This document shows positions 20,198 to 28,689 of a stretch of 53,483 nt of DNA, in pieces; position 1 is the first letter of the stretch; each line of letters starts with the position of its first letter. The notes under the pieces were generated by a model. That model searched no databases. It saw only the letters and a list, made by a program, of their open reading frames with translations, and had not been told where the DNA came from. A program made the translations under genes and the position numbers. The DNA is from JAMIFV01 sp035906055 (GTDB lineage Bacteria; Pseudomonadota; Alphaproteobacteria; Rickettsiales; JABCZZ01). The stretch is taken from the NCBI GenBank assembly GCA_035906055.1, contig JAMIFV010000015.1, positions 1 through 53,483 of the forward strand, read 5' to 3'.

Positions 20198-20212
20198 AAA
20201 AGTAATAAAGCT

Positions 20213-20881
20213 TCAGAAATCCCACTCGGCGGTGGCGATGTTAAAGGTAAAGCGTTCACCGCCCTTCGTGCGTGTGCCTGCATACATACCCGCCTGAGAT
20301 TCGATAATGATCTGGTTGTTGAGGCTGTTATCCTGCGTAATGAGCAGCGGGCCGGATTCGCTGGCGGGGAAAAACACCTGCGGCCCGTTGCTGAGGTTGG
20401 GGTTCATGAGGATGATAACGCCCTTATTCGGGTTGGACGCCATATAGCCTGAACTCAGCATGCAGTTGCGGTTATAGCAGGTGCCGCGCCAGCGGTTGAG
20501 CAGCATGTATTTTTCACCGTCCACCGTGGCGGATTCGTTGGAATGGGTCTTGGTGACGCCGAGCGTGACGGTGCTGTTATTCGCATCGATAACCTGCACG
20601 GGCGGCGTGTAATAATACTGGTTGATGATGTGCACGTCATGGCGCCGGTGCGGGGGCTTTACCGGAGCGGGCGCAGGCGGCACAGGCGGGGCATCAGGTT
20701 CTCTGGTGATAATGGCCACAGGGCTTTTGCCCAGTACGGGATCGATATGCCCCGCCTCCTGTTTTTGTATGGGATCGGTAATGGCGACGGGGTTTTTACC
20801 AAGCACGGGGTCTGCCTGCGTCACAGCAAGTGCGCTGCCTGAGATGGAAATGATAAGTGCCGCTACTGCCAAAGAACGCAT
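20213..20881 (-). CDS. Secreted protein with repeated DPVLGK(N/S)PVAI motif
   Basis: This encodes 222 residues from the ATG at 20881, chosen because GGAG lies six bases upstream; earlier in-frame starts exist. A signal peptide (MRSLAVAALIISISGSALA) is followed by two copies of DPVLGK(N/S)PVAI about 20 residues apart, a proline-rich linker (PPVPPAPAPVKPPHRRH) and a beta-rich C-terminal domain with CYNRNC. The product should be periplasmic or exported. I recognise no family. Confidence 0.6.
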   Translation of the reverse strand: MRSLAVAALIISISGSALAVTQADPVLGKNPVAITDPIQKQEAGHIDPVLGKSPVAIITREPDAPPVPPAPAPVKPPHRRHDVHIINQYYYTPPVQVIDANNSTVTLGVTKTHSNESATVDGEKYMLLNRWRGTCYNRNCMLSSGYMASNPNKGVIILMNPNLSNGPQVFFPASESGPLLITQDNSLNNQIIIESQAGMYAGTRTKGGERFTFNIATAEWDF

Positions 20882-21068
20882 ACGCTTCTCCATTCTACCT
20901 GCATTGATAATAATACTGTTGCACAAGAAAGGGAACTTACGAAAACGTAATAAAAAGGGCATCAGTACAGCCCTTTGAGTCTTATGAATAATTGACTTGT
21001 GATGCGGCTATATGTAGGTTGGCGATTCGCATGACAGTGACGTTTAAAATTTTTCAAGGTGAACAGGC

Positions 21069-21821
21069 ATGAATGCTTACGATGAAGTGAAGGAATCCGA
21101 ACGCCAGTTCCATAATCAAAGGTTTGGCGGCGAAGAAGACAGCCGGCAGCATCTGGATAAATGGTACAGAGCGCTGCATTCCTGCAAAACGGAGCAGGAC
21201 TCCCTTATCCGCAAATGGGGCAAGGACAGGGATGTCCTGGAATATGGCTGCGCTGATGGCAAGATCACCTTCAAGGACTTTGACGTTGGGCGCGAATTTA
21301 AAAGCTACAACGGTATCGATATCTCAGACAAGGCCATAGAGCAGGCAGTGAAACGCAGCGCCGGGCTTACCAACTGTTCGTTTCATGTGATGGATGCCGA
21401 ACACCTGACATTCAGTGATGCCAGCTTCGATGTGGTATTTGGTACGGGCATTATCCATCACCTTGATGTGGAAAAGTCGCTGGCGGAGATTCACCGGGTA
21501 TTGCGTCCAAATGGAAAGGCCATTTTTAATGAACCGCTGGGGCATAATCCCATGCTGAATTTCTACCGCAGCAGGACGCCGCACTTAAGAACGCCGGACG
21601 AACACCCGTTGCTGGTGGAGGATTTTAAAATCGCCGGAAAATATTTCCGTGATGTAGACACAAAATATTTTGGCATGACTACGGTGCTGGCGGTGCCTAC
21701 GCTGAAGTTTGCTTTTGGCAATAGCATGATGAAGCTGTGTGAGAAAATGGATTCAGCAATCCTTAAGCTTCCCTACATTAAGCGTCATGCATGGTCGGTG
21801 CTGATGGTGCTGACGAAATAG
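21069..21821 (+). CDS. SAM-dependent methyltransferase, class I
   Basis: This encodes 250 residues. Motif I is LEYGCADGKIT, followed by NGIDISDKAIEQA (acidic residue binding the ribose), then MDAEHLTF and the motif IV region FDVVFGTGIIHHLD with the following VLRPNGKAIFNEP, all typical of the Methyltransf_11 fold. An AAGGTGA site precedes the ATG. The C-terminal part (LRTPDEHPLLVEDF) resembles small-molecule methyltransferases near glycan or lipid genes. The substrate cannot be named. It stands alone and converges on hisC. Confidence 0.8.
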   Translation: MNAYDEVKESERQFHNQRFGGEEDSRQHLDKWYRALHSCKTEQDSLIRKWGKDRDVLEYGCADGKITFKDFDVGREFKSYNGIDISDKAIEQAVKRSAGLTNCSFHVMDAEHLTFSDASFDVVFGTGIIHHLDVEKSLAEIHRVLRPNGKAIFNEPLGHNPMLNFYRSRTPHLRTPDEHPLLVEDFKIAGKYFRDVDTKYFGMTTVLAVPTLKFAFGNSMMKLCEKMDSAILKLPYIKRHAWSVLMVLTK

Positions 21822-21829
21822 GGTATAAT

Positions 21830-21855
21830 GGCATAATTAAAGAAATGGGGGGCTG
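21830..21855. repeat. Solitary IS terminal inverted repeat
   Basis: These 26 bases are identical to the outermost 26 bases of the IS ends at 53285-53310 and (inverted) 174-199. Identity stops exactly at base 26: the IS continues with tttttgata, whereas here cgcgtgctcc follows. It lies in the 46-base gap between the convergent methyltransferase and hisC genes. It is probably the relic of a deleted IS copy. Confidence 0.7.
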
Positions 21856-21867
21856 CGCGTGCTCCAA

Positions 21868-22968
21868 TTAACTCTTCATAAAAGAGCTTAAAGCTTCCAC
21901 CAGCGCCTTGTTCTCTTCTTCCGTGCCGATGCTGGCGCGCAGGCAGTCAGGCAGGCCATACGCTTTTACATCGCGGATGATGATGCCTTTGTCCATAAGG
22001 TAGGCATTGGCCTGTTCAGCCGTCCGGGTGTTGTCGGGGAAGCCGATGAGCAGGAAATTGGCGATGGAGGGATAAACCGTGAGGCCAAGCGCCGAGATGT
22101 CTCTGGCTACGGACTTCAGCCACGTGGCGTTATGCTGCTTTACCTTGCGGAGGTACTCAACATCCTTTACTGCGGCTACGCCTGCGGCGAGCGCTGCGCC
22201 CGACACATTGAACGGCCCGCGCACGCGGTTGAGCACGTCGGTGATCTCCTCTGGGAAATAGCCCCAGCCAAGCCTGAGTGAAGAAAGCCCGTATATCTTG
22301 GAGAACGTGCGCAGCATCACCGTATTGGGCGTTTCTTCCACCAGTTCGGCACCGGCAGTGTAATCCGGCTTATCCGAATATTCGGCATAGGCTGCGTCCA
22401 GCACCAGTATCACGTTCGGCGGCAGCTTGTCGCGCAGGCGTTTAATTTCCGTGGCGGGCAGGTAGCTGCCGGTGGGGTTGTTCGGATTGGCCACGAACAC
22501 CAGCCTGGTCTGCGGCGTAACGCTGGCAAGCAGCGCGTTTACGTCCGTAGTGAGGTTCTTCTCCGGCGCGGTCACCACCGTGGCGCTGTTGCCCAGCGCG
22601 TAGATTTTATACATCAGGAAGCCGTGCTCGCTGATGAGCACTTCGTCGCCAAGGCCCGCATAGGCGTGAATGAGCAGGCCGATCAGTTCGTCCGAACCGG
22701 CACCGCAGATGATGCGGTCAGGGTTCAGGCCGTATGTTTCGGCAATGGCCTTGCGCAGCTCGCTTGCGGAACCGTCCGGGTAGCGGTGCAGCTTGGCGGC
22801 GTGCCTGCTGAAAGCCTCAATGGCCATGGGGCTGGGGCCAAGCGGGTTTTCGTTGGAGGAGAGCTTGAGCACCTTGCTCACATTGGCCGCAACCGATTTA
22901 CCGGGGACGTAGGGGGTAATGTCCATAATGCCGGGTTTGGGGACGAGTTGTGCGTAAGACGGAGCCAT
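21868..22968 (-). CDS. hisC: Histidinol-phosphate aminotransferase
   Basis: This encodes 366 residues, full length. Landmarks are KLSSNENPLGPSP near residue 35, the PLP-binding segment NPNNPTGSY, DAAYAEY and the Schiff-base lysine Lys224 in RTFSKIYGLSSLRLGWGY. HisC transfers an amino group from glutamate to imidazole acetol phosphate in histidine synthesis; in alphaproteobacteria it often also serves aromatic amino acids. It lies nine bases after a chorismate mutase gene, which supports a shared aromatic role. A hisN-type phosphatase is found at 32059-32829. Confidence 0.93.
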   Translation of the reverse strand: MAPSYAQLVPKPGIMDITPYVPGKSVAANVSKVLKLSSNENPLGPSPMAIEAFSRHAAKLHRYPDGSASELRKAIAETYGLNPDRIICGAGSDELIGLLIHAYAGLGDEVLISEHGFLMYKIYALGNSATVVTAPEKNLTTDVNALLASVTPQTRLVFVANPNNPTGSYLPATEIKRLRDKLPPNVILVLDAAYAEYSDKPDYTAGAELVEETPNTVMLRTFSKIYGLSSLRLGWGYFPEEITDVLNRVRGPFNVSGAALAAGVAAVKDVEYLRKVKQHNATWLKSVARDISALGLTVYPSIANFLLIGFPDNTRTAEQANAYLMDKGIIIRDVKAYGLPDCLRASIGTEEENKALVEALSSFMKS

Positions 22969-22977
22969 AAAAAACCT

Positions 22978-23814
22978 TCAGTAACGTATGGGGACGGCGT
23001 AGCTGCCCAGATGGCGCAGCGAAATGAGGGGGCTGCCGATATCGGCGCTGACGGATTGCACTACTTCGTCATTGAGGGTGAAGAAGCCTTTCATTTCCAC
23101 CAGATGCATGCGGTGGCCGGAAGGGAAGCTTTCGGCGCTGAGCCAGTTCACCTGTATCCTGTGTTTTTCAAACGTGGCCTTCAGGCGGCTCTGGCTTACA
23201 TCGGCTTGCGTTTCGATGGAAATAAGCGTTACGTCGTCCCCCGTGGGTTCAGGGTCGACGCGTGCAATGAGCAGCACGGGCGGAGAGGAATCGCCGGTCA
23301 TGATGAACGGCACGCAGGCGAATATTTTTATATCGTCCGGCAGCTTGAGCCACCAGCTTCCTTCCGGCGAAGCGTCGGGCATCGGCACAGCGCCCACTTC
23401 CGCTTTTTCGTCCATGATGTCTGCCACCACGCGGCGGGTAGTGGTCTGCTTAATAGTGGGGATGAAATTGCCGAAATATTCACGGCTAAGCCAGTAGACG
23501 TCCTGCCTGGCGTCAGACCAGTAGGCCGATACGTTGAGCGACGACTCCAGCGAGAGCGACGCGGCGATGATGATGCGCCACATATGCGCGGCGGCCTGTG
23601 CCGGAAAAGCCTGCCGTGAGAACGTGTCGAACATGCGCCGCACCATGTCTGCCTCACGTCCTGAACGGATGAAGGACTTACCTGCGGCCTGACGGGCTTT
23701 CTTGGTCATGCCAACCTGTTTTACATAGCCGCAGCGCTCGTTGAGCAGCGCGATGATCTTGCTGTCTACCGCGTCGATGGAGGCGCGCAGGTGTTGAATA
23801 TCAATGTCAGACAT
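22978..23814 (-). CDS. Chorismate mutase (AroQ type) with C-terminal extension
   Basis: This encodes 278 residues. The first 95 or so form an AroQ helical chorismate mutase: LRASIDAVDSKIIALLNERC, then KQVGMTKK and a downstream arginine-rich helix (RSGREADMVRRMFD). The remaining 180 residues form an alpha/beta domain without the prephenate dehydratase or dehydrogenase motifs I would expect, and its last part may be ACT-like. The enzyme converts chorismate to prephenate for Phe and Tyr. It is cotranscribed with hisC, a common alphaproteobacterial arrangement. The function of the C-terminal domain is an inference: regulation or dimerisation. Confidence 0.85.
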   Translation of the reverse strand: MSDIDIQHLRASIDAVDSKIIALLNERCGYVKQVGMTKKARQAAGKSFIRSGREADMVRRMFDTFSRQAFPAQAAAHMWRIIIAASLSLESSLNVSAYWSDARQDVYWLSREYFGNFIPTIKQTTTRRVVADIMDEKAEVGAVPMPDASPEGSWWLKLPDDIKIFACVPFIMTGDSSPPVLLIARVDPEPTGDDVTLISIETQADVSQSRLKATFEKHRIQVNWLSAESFPSGHRMHLVEMKGFFTLNDEVVQSVSADIGSPLISLRHLGSYAVPIRY

Positions 23815-23869
23815 AACCGTATGAAGTGTAAAGAGAGCGTGCAGCTATAAACGGTTTTAAAGGACGGGG

Positions 23870-24060
23870 CTAGAGCTTTTTGGTTTTACGCCATGCCTGA
23901 AGCAGCAGTTTGAATCCCTCCGGGTGCATTCCCCGCCGCTTGCGGCGTGGAGGAGCCGAAGGCGACGACCCCTTCAGAGGGGGTAAGCGTTAGCGAAGGG
24001 CGATGTCTTCATCCCCCTTACACTTAAACCCCGCTGCTTGCGGCGGGGTTGGTTATTAGG
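23870..24060. repeat. Intergenic repeat-rich segment with GC hairpins
   Basis: Upstream of the chorismate mutase lies non-coding DNA holding two GC-rich palindromes: ccccgccgcttgcggcg and accccgctgcttgcggcggg. Between them is ccttcagagggggtaagcg with a further short inverted match. The second hairpin plus flanking T could act as a terminator on the minus strand. On the minus strand 23928-23872 also reads as a 19-codon frame ending LLLQAWRKTKKL, perhaps the fossil end of a lost gene. Confidence 0.45.
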
Positions 24061-24140
24061 GTCATCCTGATGAAAATCGGGATCCAGCCTGTGCATGTAG
24101 CACAAGGTTTGGCCGGATACCGGCTTTCCGCCGGTATGAC
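24061..24140. repeat. Palindromic dispersed element, two-hairpin type
   Basis: The left module gtcatcctgatgaaaatcgg leads into gatccagcc. The right module ggataccggctttccgccgg ends in tatgac. The same layout, two hairpins facing each other between gtcat and atgac, is found at 14341, 28262 and 47818. It lies between two minus-strand genes. Confidence 0.75.
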
Positions 24141-24173
24141 GAAGAAAAAGTGAAGGGGTGGTGGATTCCTCGC

Positions 24174-24680
24174 TTAGCGCAGAGCAACTGCTGTGGAAGC
24201 CCTGTCGCCTGCGCGTGTTGCCTTGCGTGCCGGAGGGGGCGGTTTCTCGGCATGCTGGCGAAGGAACTCAAGCTGCTCCAGCATTTGCAGCCCGGCAGGG
24301 GTATTGGCGTTTGCGAAGCTGTCGGCCTGCGCGGGTGAGGTGATCATGGGGTCGGCGGCAAGGAGTATCTGCTTATGGCGTTTCAGCAGCAGCACATGGC
24401 GGTCCTTGGCATCCTTGGGCATTTTAACGGCTCTGGGCAGGGTGATGGATGTATCCTTCTTCCATGCTTCGGTGGCGGCAATGGCTTCGCTTAAGATCCT
24501 CATGCCCTGTTCGCTGGAAGCGGTCTGGCGGATATGCTCGAATTTCACATCGTCGTCGATGCCGGGGAATCTCAGCGCCTGCATGAGATGCATATGGCGG
24601 TCAACGATCAATTTCTGGGCAGGCCTGAGCGTTGCGTAAAGATCGGGAAGTCCGGCTGTTTTCTCTGAACCCTGATTCAT
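24174..24680 (-). CDS. Hypothetical soluble helical protein
   Basis: This encodes 168 residues without signal peptide or membrane segment. It is helix-rich with many Lys, Arg, His and Gln, and ends in a proline-rich, basic tail (KPPPPARKATRAGDR). No motif identifies a family. Codon use looks like that of its neighbours. It lies 92 bases downstream of mfd on the same strand. Confidence 0.55.
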   Translation of the reverse strand: MNQGSEKTAGLPDLYATLRPAQKLIVDRHMHLMQALRFPGIDDDVKFEHIRQTASSEQGMRILSEAIAATEAWKKDTSITLPRAVKMPKDAKDRHVLLLKRHKQILLAADPMITSPAQADSFANANTPAGLQMLEQLEFLRQHAEKPPPPARKATRAGDRASTAVALR

Positions 24681-24772
24681 GTGATTGCCTTGATCCTGTT
24701 GAGAACTGTGTAGCGGATAAAACTACAGGTTAACAGTTAAGGTTTTGTGACGATTCCATAGCATTGTATATA

Positions 24773-27700
24773 TCAGGCTGCCAGACGCGCGATCTCGGCA
24801 ATCGACTGATGTACATCGCTAATCTTTTGCTGCTGAGTGCCCCATTCCCGTATCAGCACCAGTTTCTGGTCGGGGCGGATCTTCGCTTTTCCGGCGTTCT
24901 TGCTGATATAGTGAAGCAGTTTCTCAGGCTTTGCGAAGTGATTGTTACGGAAACTGAGCACGGCTCCCTTGGGCCCGGCATCAATTCGCTCCACGCCCGC
25001 TTCAAGGCAAAGCTGCTTGAGGCGCACCACGGAAAGCAGGTGCGCCGTCTCTTCGGGCACTGCGCCAAACCGGTCGACCAGTTCCGCCGTAAAGGCATGG
25101 ATGTCTTCTTCGGTGGCAAGTGATGCGGCGCGGCGGTACAGCGTGAGGCGTAACTCCAGATCCTGCACGTAGGTTTCGGGAATCAGCACGGTCATGCCCA
25201 GATTAATCTGGGGGCTCCATTTTTCATCTGCCAGTACAGCTTCGGCTTTCTTCTGGCTGCGCGCCCGCGCCACGGCTTCTTCGAGCATCTGCTGGTAAAG
25301 CTCAATGCCTACCTCGCGCACATGGCCGGACTGTTCGTCGCCAAGCAGGTTGCCGAAGCCGCGAATGTCCATGTCATGGCTGGCAAGCGTAAAGCCAGCG
25401 CCGAGACTGTCGAGCGTCTGCATCACTTCCAGCCTGCGCGTGGCGTTGCGGGAAAGCGTGCGGTGGTGCGGCAGGGTGAAGTAGGCATAGGCGCGCACCT
25501 TGCTGCGCCCCACGCGCCCGCGCATCTGGTAAAGCTGGGCGAGGCCGAACATGTGCGCGCGGTCGATGATGATGGTATTGGCGGATGGAATGTCCAGTCC
25601 CGATTCCACGATGCTGGTGGAAAGCAGCAGGTCGAACTTTCCTTCGTAGAAATCGTTCATGATCCTGTCGAGGTCCTTGGGCGGCATCTGGCCGTGGGCG
25701 GAGGCGGTGCGGATTTCCGGCACCACTTCGCGCAGCATATGCACCAGTTCGGCCATATGTTCGATGCGCGGGGTGACGTAGAATATCTTTCCGCCGCGAT
25801 GGAATTCGCGCAGGATGGCTTCGCGCAGCACCACGGGGTCGAACGGCGTTACAAACGTGCGCACGGCGAGGCGGTCCACCGGCGGCGTGGCGATGATGCT
25901 CAGTTCGCGCACGCCCGTAAGCGCAAGCTGCAGCGTACGGGGGATGGGCGTCGCGGTGAGGGTCAGCACGTGAATATCCGCACGCAGGGCTTTGAGCTTT
26001 TCCTTCTGCGCTACGCCGAAATGCTGTTCTTCGTCGATAATGAGCAGGCCGAGATTTTTAAATTTGAGGCTCTTGCCAAGCAGCGCATGCGTGCCGATGA
26101 CGATGTTCACCTTGCCGTTCTCCAGACCTTCCAGCGTTTCCTTGTTCTGCTTAGGCGTGGTCAGGCGCGAAAGCTGGCGCACGGTGAAGGGCAGGCCCGC
26201 AAAACGCCCGCTGAAGGTCTTGAAGTGCTGGCGGCAGAGCAGCGTGGTCGGGCAGATGATGGCCACCTGCACCGCGCCATGTTCGTTATTGGCCGAAGCC
26301 GCCACGAAGGCTGCACGCATCGCCACTTCGGTCTTGCCGAAGCCTACATCGCCGCATACCAGCCTGTCGGTAGGCCTGCCGGAGCCGATGTCGCCCAGCA
26401 CATCTTCAATCGCGTTGGCCTGGTCCTCGGTTTCGGGGTAGGGGAAGCGTGCGCAGAATTCCTCGTAAAGCCCTTGCGGCGGCGTGAGCGTGCCGGTGGT
26501 TTGCAGGGCGCGGGCGGCGGCGATCTTTATCAGTTCTTCCGCCGCGATGCTGATGCGCTCCTTCAGGCGGGCCTTGCGCGCCTGCCACGACGCGCTGCCG
26601 AGCTTGTCGAGTTCTGACGTCTCTTCTTCCGTGCCGTAGCGCGAAACGAGGTCGATATTTTCCACCGGCAGGAAGAGTTTGTCGTCGTCCTTGTAGAGTA
26701 TCTTCAGGCAGTCATGCTGCGCGCCCTGCACCTCCAGCGTCACCAGCCCTTCAAAGCGGCCAATGCCATGCTCGCGATGCACCACCAGTTCACCCGGCAT
26801 GAAGTTGGCGGCCATCGCCATGATCTGTTCCGGCTTTTTCCTGGCTCGCGATGAACGGATGACGCGGTCGCCGAAGAGATCCTGCTCGCTGATGCAGATG
26901 AACTGCTCCGCCTCGAACCCGTGCTCCAGCGGCAGCACGATAAGCCCCACCGATTTGCCGCTTACCTCGCGGATACCGGCGTAAGAGTCCACGCGCAGCG
27001 GATGGATAGCGTGTTCCTGCAGCATGCTGGCGATACGCTCGCGGCTGCCGTTAGTATAGCAGGAAATGACCGTGGCGCGTGACTTGGCACGTTCTGCGCC
27101 GGTTACAGTGCGCAATGCCTCAAACAAGGCTTCGCCGGAGCCTTGCGTGCTGAAGAAGCTGCGCGAGGCGCGTAAGTGAAGTCCGGCATCGGTGGTGCCT
27201 GCGAACGGTGTGAGCAGGATATTCGGCACATGTTCGAGCCTGCCATCCCAGCCTTCAGGCGAGATATAAAGCTCTTCCGGCGGCAGGGCGCGGTAGGGCG
27301 CCGCGCCGTAGGATTTCGCAAGCGCGTCATTCCTGCGCGCGGCGTAATATTCATTGATAAGTTCGCGGCGCTCGGCATAGGCCATTTCGCTCTGCGCGTC
27401 CATCACCACGGCGGCGCCGGGCAGGAAGTCGAACAGCGTATCCAGCTTCTCGAAGAACAACGGCAGCAGATGTTCCATGCCTGTCTGGCTGCGTTGCTCG
27501 GAGATGGCTTCGTATACGGGGTCGGATGCCGCTCCCGCACCGAAACATTCACGGAAGCGTTCGCGGAAACGTTTGATAGTGGCATCGTTCAACACTACTT
27601 CGCTGGCAGGAACAAGGGTGGTTTCCATTAACTGGCCAGTGGTTATCTGTGTTTCCGAGGCAAAGCTGCGGATGGATTCGATAACGTCGCCGAACATATC

Positions 27701-28243
27701 TAAACGCACGCCGCCTGCGGTGCCGGGGGAGATGATGTCGATCAGGTTGCCGCGCACGGCGAATTCGCCCGCTTCCATGGCGGTAGCGGTGCGGCGGTAG
27801 CCATGCTCCACGAGGAAGGTGACAAGCTGCTGCTGGTTGATGCTGTCCCCAATACCAAGCTTCAGCGACGCGCTTTTGATAAAGTCACGCGATGGCACAC
27901 GCTGCAGCGCTGCGTTGATAGTGGTAAGCAGGATGCGCTTGCCGTTGCTGGCGGCGAGTTGTGAAAGGGTCACAAGCCGTTCGGCTACCAGCGAGGCATT
28001 GGGCGATGCGCGGTCATAAGGCAGGCAATCCCACGCGGGGAAGAACAACACTTCCGCATCGGCGGCAAAGAAGGCGAGGGCGGCCTGCATCTGTTCCATG
28101 TCGCGGTCGCTGGCGGCAATGTAAATGAGGGAGACGGTAGACTGCTGCCAAAGCCGGGCCAGCGCATAACCTTCAGCGCCACGCGGAATATTGCCCAGCG
28201 TGTATCTGCCTTTGGAGGATAATATGTCTTTCAATGCTGTCAT
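24773..28243 (-). CDS. mfd: Transcription-repair coupling factor
   Basis: This encodes 1156 residues, full length. Domains in order are a UvrB-like N-terminal module, the RNA polymerase interaction domain (near FMPGELVVHREHGIGRFEGL), RecG-like helicase motor domains with Walker A GDVGFGKTE (about residue 630), DEEQHFG and TATPIPRT, and the C-terminal TRCF domain. Mfd removes RNA polymerase stalled at lesions and recruits UvrA, whose gene is also in this window. sdhE lies upstream on the same strand, a common alphaproteobacterial neighbourhood (recG, sdhE, mfd). Confidence 0.97.
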   Translation of the reverse strand: MTALKDILSSKGRYTLGNIPRGAEGYALARLWQQSTVSLIYIAASDRDMEQMQAALAFFAADAEVLFFPAWDCLPYDRASPNASLVAERLVTLSQLAASNGKRILLTTINAALQRVPSRDFIKSASLKLGIGDSINQQQLVTFLVEHGYRRTATAMEAGEFAVRGNLIDIISPGTAGGVRLDMFGDVIESIRSFASETQITTGQLMETTLVPASEVVLNDATIKRFRERFRECFGAGAASDPVYEAISEQRSQTGMEHLLPLFFEKLDTLFDFLPGAAVVMDAQSEMAYAERRELINEYYAARRNDALAKSYGAAPYRALPPEELYISPEGWDGRLEHVPNILLTPFAGTTDAGLHLRASRSFFSTQGSGEALFEALRTVTGAERAKSRATVISCYTNGSRERIASMLQEHAIHPLRVDSYAGIREVSGKSVGLIVLPLEHGFEAEQFICISEQDLFGDRVIRSSRARKKPEQIMAMAANFMPGELVVHREHGIGRFEGLVTLEVQGAQHDCLKILYKDDDKLFLPVENIDLVSRYGTEEETSELDKLGSASWQARKARLKERISIAAEELIKIAAARALQTTGTLTPPQGLYEEFCARFPYPETEDQANAIEDVLGDIGSGRPTDRLVCGDVGFGKTEVAMRAAFVAASANNEHGAVQVAIICPTTLLCRQHFKTFSGRFAGLPFTVRQLSRLTTPKQNKETLEGLENGKVNIVIGTHALLGKSLKFKNLGLLIIDEEQHFGVAQKEKLKALRADIHVLTLTATPIPRTLQLALTGVRELSIIATPPVDRLAVRTFVTPFDPVVLREAILREFHRGGKIFYVTPRIEHMAELVHMLREVVPEIRTASAHGQMPPKDLDRIMNDFYEGKFDLLLSTSIVESGLDIPSANTIIIDRAHMFGLAQLYQMRGRVGRSKVRAYAYFTLPHHRTLSRNATRRLEVMQTLDSLGAGFTLASHDMDIRGFGNLLGDEQSGHVREVGIELYQQMLEEAVARARSQKKAEAVLADEKWSPQINLGMTVLIPETYVQDLELRLTLYRRAASLATEEDIHAFTAELVDRFGAVPEETAHLLSVVRLKQLCLEAGVERIDAGPKGAVLSFRNNHFAKPEKLLHYISKNAGKAKIRPDQKLVLIREWGTQQQKISDVHQSIAEIARLAA

Positions 28244-28261
28244 AGTGTTATCTGTAATCTT

Positions 28262-28339
28262 GTCATACCGGCGAAAGCCGGTATCCAGCCTTACAGTGTG
28301 TTTGTTGATGAACTGGATCCCGACTTTCGTCGGGATGAC
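28262..28339. repeat. Palindromic dispersed element, two-hairpin type
   Basis: The left hairpin gtcataccggcgaaagccgg is followed by tatccagcc, and the right hairpin ctggatcccgactttcgtcg ends in ggatgac. It sits between sdhE and mfd, which are both on the minus strand, and is probably transcribed with them. Confidence 0.8.
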
Positions 28340-28354
28340 GGTTGTAATTTCTTT

Positions 28355-28603
28355 TTAAGTTACTTGTACAGTTCTAAGTTTATCGATCAGCGCCTCATAT
28401 TTGGGGGCTTGCGTGGCACCGCTTACCCAGTCCCATATGTCGCTGTCGCTTTCCTCAAGGAAGGCTTCGAACTCGTTTATCTCGGCTTCGCTCATATGCG
28501 CAAGGTTGCGCTCAGCATAAGGGCCCAGCAGCAGGTCGGATTCCTTGGTGCCACGGTGCGCGCTCCTGAATAGCAGGCGTTTCAATCGGATAGTGCTGTC
28601 CAC
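28355..28603 (-). CDS. sdhE: FAD assembly factor SdhE (succinate dehydrogenase)
   Basis: This encodes 82 residues starting with GTG. The family signature is clear: RLLFRSAHRGTKESDLLLG with the conserved RGxxE motif, then an acidic helix (EAEINEFEAFLEESDSDIWDW). SdhE (YgfY/Sdh5) promotes covalent attachment of FAD to the flavoprotein subunit of succinate dehydrogenase. It precedes mfd on the same strand with a palindromic element between. The fit to the family in length and motifs is complete. Confidence 0.93.
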   Translation of the reverse strand: MDSTIRLKRLLFRSAHRGTKESDLLLGPYAERNLAHMSEAEINEFEAFLEESDSDIWDWVSGATQAPKYEALIDKLRTVQVT

Positions 28604-28689
28604 GCTACTGATCCCCCTTGGAAAAATAAAGTGCTTGGTGTTAAACCATCTTTAATAATCAGGCAATTACTATATAGGCTGAATTATTC

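Noticed and set aside
22624..23619. A 331-codon frame opposite hisC and chorismate mutase
   Set aside because: It spans two real genes and their junction on the opposite strand; no domain, no ribosome binding site.
23872..23928. Nineteen-codon frame ending LLLQAWRKTKKL
   Set aside because: It reads like the end of a lost gene, but it is too short and merges into repeats, so I did not list it as a gene.
24062..24271. Short frame through the palindromic element upstream of the hypothetical gene
   Set aside because: It consists largely of the repeat element and the antisense end of the adjacent gene product's tail; no independent coding signal.
25322..26617. A 431-codon open frame opposite mfd
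   Set aside because: It is antisense to the conserved motor domains of mfd, with composition typical of a shadow frame and no recognisable motif.
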